Shown in pieces: positions 61,202 through 64,000 of a DNA stretch of 64,000 bases (within the stretch, counting starts at the first letter, position 1; each line of letters begins with the position of its first letter). The notes beneath the pieces are model-generated. The model saw only the letters and a list, made by a program, of their open reading frames with translations. It was not told where the DNA came from and made no database searches. Where the stretch lies: assembly GCA_002633025.1 (NCBI GenBank), contig NMRB01002330.1, forward strand, positions 27,299-91,298, given 5' to 3'. The position numbers and the translations under genes are program-made. The DNA comes from Notospermus geniculatus (taxonomy: Eukaryota; Nemertea; Pilidiophora; Heteronemertea; Lineidae).

Positions 61202-61849
61202 ATGCATACAACAAAACAACACAGACATCCCTGAAACAGATCAGAAAACCATTAGCTAGGCCTTTGACAGGGTGTGAATGAATCCCAACCTTGACACTTC
61301 AACCAAAGATTAAAATTCTAGTATAATATTTTAGCATTATGCAAATGAGACAGGGGATCTGATCTGGAAGAAGAGACATTTAATATCTGTTCAAACACAT
61401 GTTGGCAATGACCTGGATGATTTTCTGTCCATTCTAAATGGTTAAGGAAGCATATGCCACACACCTTTTTTAAAACAATGACAGGAAGACTTCTTGACAG
61501 ATAGAAGCCGTGTCTACAGACCAGCCCTCAATTCAACTATCGTAGGCTTACATGTACTTCAGAACAAATGTGACCAGGCATAGCAAGATGAAACAGCTCT
61601 ATCATGACACTTCAAAGACTCCGAATGTAGTCTACTGAAATGCACCACCCCAACTTTCACTCCTTTTCCTCAGAAGTAAGTCCTCGACCAAGGTATAAAC
61701 TCTCGTTGCTGGGCAAGTTGGTTCTTCATGTCGAGGACAATACCTTTTTCCTTTGGCCCAACAGACCAAACTCTCTCAGCAATCGTATTGAAGCTGGACT
61801 CCTAAATTTAGTGATGTATTTTTTGTCTATGAAACTTGGGTAAAGGGCC
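61202..61849. other. No gene recognised
   Basis: Upstream region or 5'-UTR intron of the cordon-bleu-like gene. No exon or repeat structure is supported. Confidence 0.35.
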
Positions 61850-62110
61850 TGTCATGCCTGTCACACTGAAGCGGTTCTCAAAACGTCCTGCCCCGTCCTA
61901 AAGAAAACGAAAAACGGGCTAGAACGTTTAACCATTGGCCAAATAATGTGACATCGATGTTCTGGAGCACCCTTCCCGTCCATGAAGTTCGTAAAAAGAC
62001 TGTAAAAAGTTGCCACTACGTCCACTCCGTTCGCACACAGTTTGAGCTAGCCCTTTCGGTAAAATTGTCAAGAACGTACTGAGAACTAGCTCAGTGTGAT
62101 TGGGGCATTG
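61850..62110. repeat. Dispersed repeat, copy at 61.9 kb
   Basis: Second copy of the repeat at 31130-31380, same orientation, with the shared TTGGCCAAATAATGT and ACTGAGAACTAGCTCAGTGTGAT segments. Confidence 0.75.
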
Positions 62111-63007
62111 AGGTTGGCAAGAATGGTTTTGCAAGCATGTTTGTTCACTAATGCTGGATGGACGCAAAGATTCGAAACCCATTAACCAAACGATTTCCTG
62201 TAGAATGTGAAAATGCCAGCAACTAGAGATGACAACCGACACCTCCTCAAAACTCAAGATCAAAATAAGATCGGCAAGATTAAAATTCCACTCGGCAAAG
62301 TAAAAACAGCTCGAGGGGACGATTTCCACCAATCTGATGGAAGGGTGAATGGAAAACATCTCGGTCAACAGTGGATTGTTTGGTTTGGAACGTAACCTGT
62401 TTGTCGCATTCTGTTTGGCCAAACTGTGTTATTCGCTTGTGAAGCATAACTGGATGAGTTCCAACACAGGGAGAGCATGAGCCTACATGGACATAGGTAC
62501 ACTCGGCCCCAGTGTGTATCCGACGTCCCAGTCTCCTACACACTGGCACTTTTGGGGCTCAAAAGCCGGTAACACCACTAGATGGCACTCCACTGGGCTC
62601 CAGCCAATCACCACGCTTTCTCACTCATAATTCCCGCGGAACTTACTTACAGGAAAAACCCAACCTCGTCACCAGGGGTATAGTTCGCTCAGACAACCTT
62701 GGACCACTCGCTATATTGTCAGAAAGCGAATGAGGTTGGGAAAACCCAAGGACCCGTGCTGCCACCACGCGGTCTTCACGACTGTTAATCTCTAAAAGAG
62801 CCAGACGCGGAGTGTGATTTACCGAAGGGGTGAGCCCGTAGCGTCTGGCCAAGCGAGACTAGGACATAGGCAGCGAACAATGAACCTGTGAGTGACCAGA
62901 AGGGAAAAGACTGCTTGTATCATCTGCTAAATTCATCTTATCTATATTTTCTGGGAGTATTGGTGAAGAAGATAAACATCTCCCTCAAAATCCTAAACCT
63001 ACATGTA
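62111..63007. other. No gene recognised
   Basis: Frames on both strands lack motifs. 62640-62860 contains paired AACCTCGTC / GATGAGGTTGG-like and CAGACGC words that hint at a degraded inverted repeat. Confidence 0.3.
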
Positions 63008-63127
63008 AGAATCCATTCACGCGAATTTCGAGCAGTGCGATGCCGCATCCTTTGTCCATGAGCAACGCCGCGGAAACAAACAATGGTTGCGGGGGCGCAC
63101 TGCTCGAAATTCGCGTGAATGGATTCT
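63008..63127. repeat. 120-base hairpin with 32-base perfect arms
   Basis: AGAATCCATTCACGCGAATT / TCGAGCAGTGCG at the left and the exact complement at the right enclose a ~56-base loop. Confidence 0.85.
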
Positions 63128-63376
63128 CAGCCTGAAGGCATCCGCAAACTTGTCCAGATTGCGGGTCCGCTTTTCGTGTGCCCACTGATGGAGGCACCCC
63201 AGCGGAAAATAACAAAATATTTATCACCAAACGTATAGTAGAAACACAAATGCGTGGTAGCCTTTTGGAGTATGGTGGATAGCTTTCATAGCATCTTCCA
63301 TCACAGAGGCCAGGACTGTAAGATGCATACTAACTGGAGAAATTGACGGAAACCTCACCAAAAACAGAATGGAAAG

Positions 63377-63669
63377 CAGGGATTCCGCCAAAAGGGGGGA
63401 AGAAGCCCCCCCTTTCATGATCTGATGGGGGCATGCCCCCCTTAAATTGCAGAGCAGTGTCTTTAAATTGCCCTTATTTTCATTCAAGAGATACAACAGT
63501 TGAACAAAGATCTGTACACAGGAAGTTTTAAGCTCTGAAATGCTTGGAAAATGCATCTCCAGCCTTCTGGGGGAAAAATTTTCTGGGGAGGGCCCCCAGA
63601 CCCCCACTTCGGCCGGAGGCACCCGGATTGTGCCCCCCCCCTAAATATTTTTTCTGGCGGAAACCCTGG
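63377..63669. mobile_element. hAT-like MITE with CAGGGxTTCCGCCA termini
   Basis: CAGGGATTCCGCCAAAA and TTCTGGCGGAAACCCTG are inverted repeats of hAT type. The interior is full of GGGGGG/CCCCCC runs. The eight-base flanks are not clearly duplicated. Confidence 0.6.
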
Positions 63670-64000
63670 TAAGGAAGACATCGGCTGCGATGAATTCTGC
63701 ATGATGCTGGGAGGCAAGAACAGCATAAAATTCACTATCGCATTTGATTATTAAATATAGAAGGTTCCTCCAGCTCCACATGCAATGTGAAGAAGGGTCA
63801 TGACCTCACACTGTCCCAAACTCCTCCTCCAGGATTCCTGTCTGGTTTCCCAACAAAGGATACCCAATCATTTCTATCAGATACCAGCAGTTGGAGCTAT
63901 ATTGAAAAGCTCACAGAGGGTTTTAAATATAGCAATATCCCTTCCAGCTTTTATGAGGACCAAAATTTGTCTCCTCGAAATACGAATGATCAGTCAGTAG
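63670..64000. other. No gene recognised
   Basis: The plus frame from 63800 to the window edge has no recognisable motif. Confidence 0.3.

Noticed and set aside
61928-62422. 164-codon minus frame
   Set aside because: Overlaps the dispersed repeat also found at 31130-31380, where the frame is not kept.

Overview
The window is draft nuclear DNA from an invertebrate animal, most likely a marine deuterostome (echinoderm, hemichordate or cephalochordate). This rests on two intron-rich animal genes (an M13/neprilysin-type metallopeptidase and a cordon-bleu-type gene), BEL/Pao, Ty3/Gypsy and Penelope-like retroelements, a very high density of inverted-repeat DNA transposons, and frequent TAGGCCTA and TACATGTA words. 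The phylum is an inference. A 677-base run of N (53311-53987) and a single N (56572) show it is a scaffold.

Layout. 1-15.2 kb has no convincing host gene. It is packed with MITE-like elements, a decayed minus-strand Ty3/Gypsy element (7.1-10.0 kb) with an unusual helix-hairpin-helix ORF, a near-perfect 267-base palindrome (8.31-8.57 kb), and a ~76-82 base tandem array (13.4-14.05 kb). 15.26-48.0 kb (+ strand) is one M13-family gene. Seventeen exons could be placed from splice sites and reading phase; one segment between 31055 and 33479 is not securely found. It encodes a type II membrane protein with an intact HExxH zinc motif (33479-33549), but the segment that should carry the third zinc ligand (ENIAD in the family) has Gln where Glu is expected. 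It may therefore be a non-peptidase member. A polyadenylation signal follows at 48164.

The M13 introns are full of nested transposons: a 1.08-kb foldback with a 9-base duplication, a 5'-truncated Penelope-like GIY-YIG fragment with a 12-base duplication, a 2.3-kb inverted-repeat element ending 13 bases before exon 9, and, in intron 13, a complete BEL/Pao element (36651-45396). The BEL/Pao element has 275-base LTRs differing at one visible base and a 5-base target duplication, yet its coding region is broken many times.

48.2-54.6 kb is intergenic and dominated by a repeat family that starts with a GGTCCATGGACC palindrome and contains ~145-base monomers. 54.66-60.90 kb (minus strand, convergent with the M13 gene) holds two phase-matched exons of a cordon-bleu-like gene encoding its N-terminal ubiquitin-like domain. 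The rest of that gene is not visible. 60.9-64.0 kb is its upstream side or 5'-UTR intron and holds further short inverted-repeat elements.
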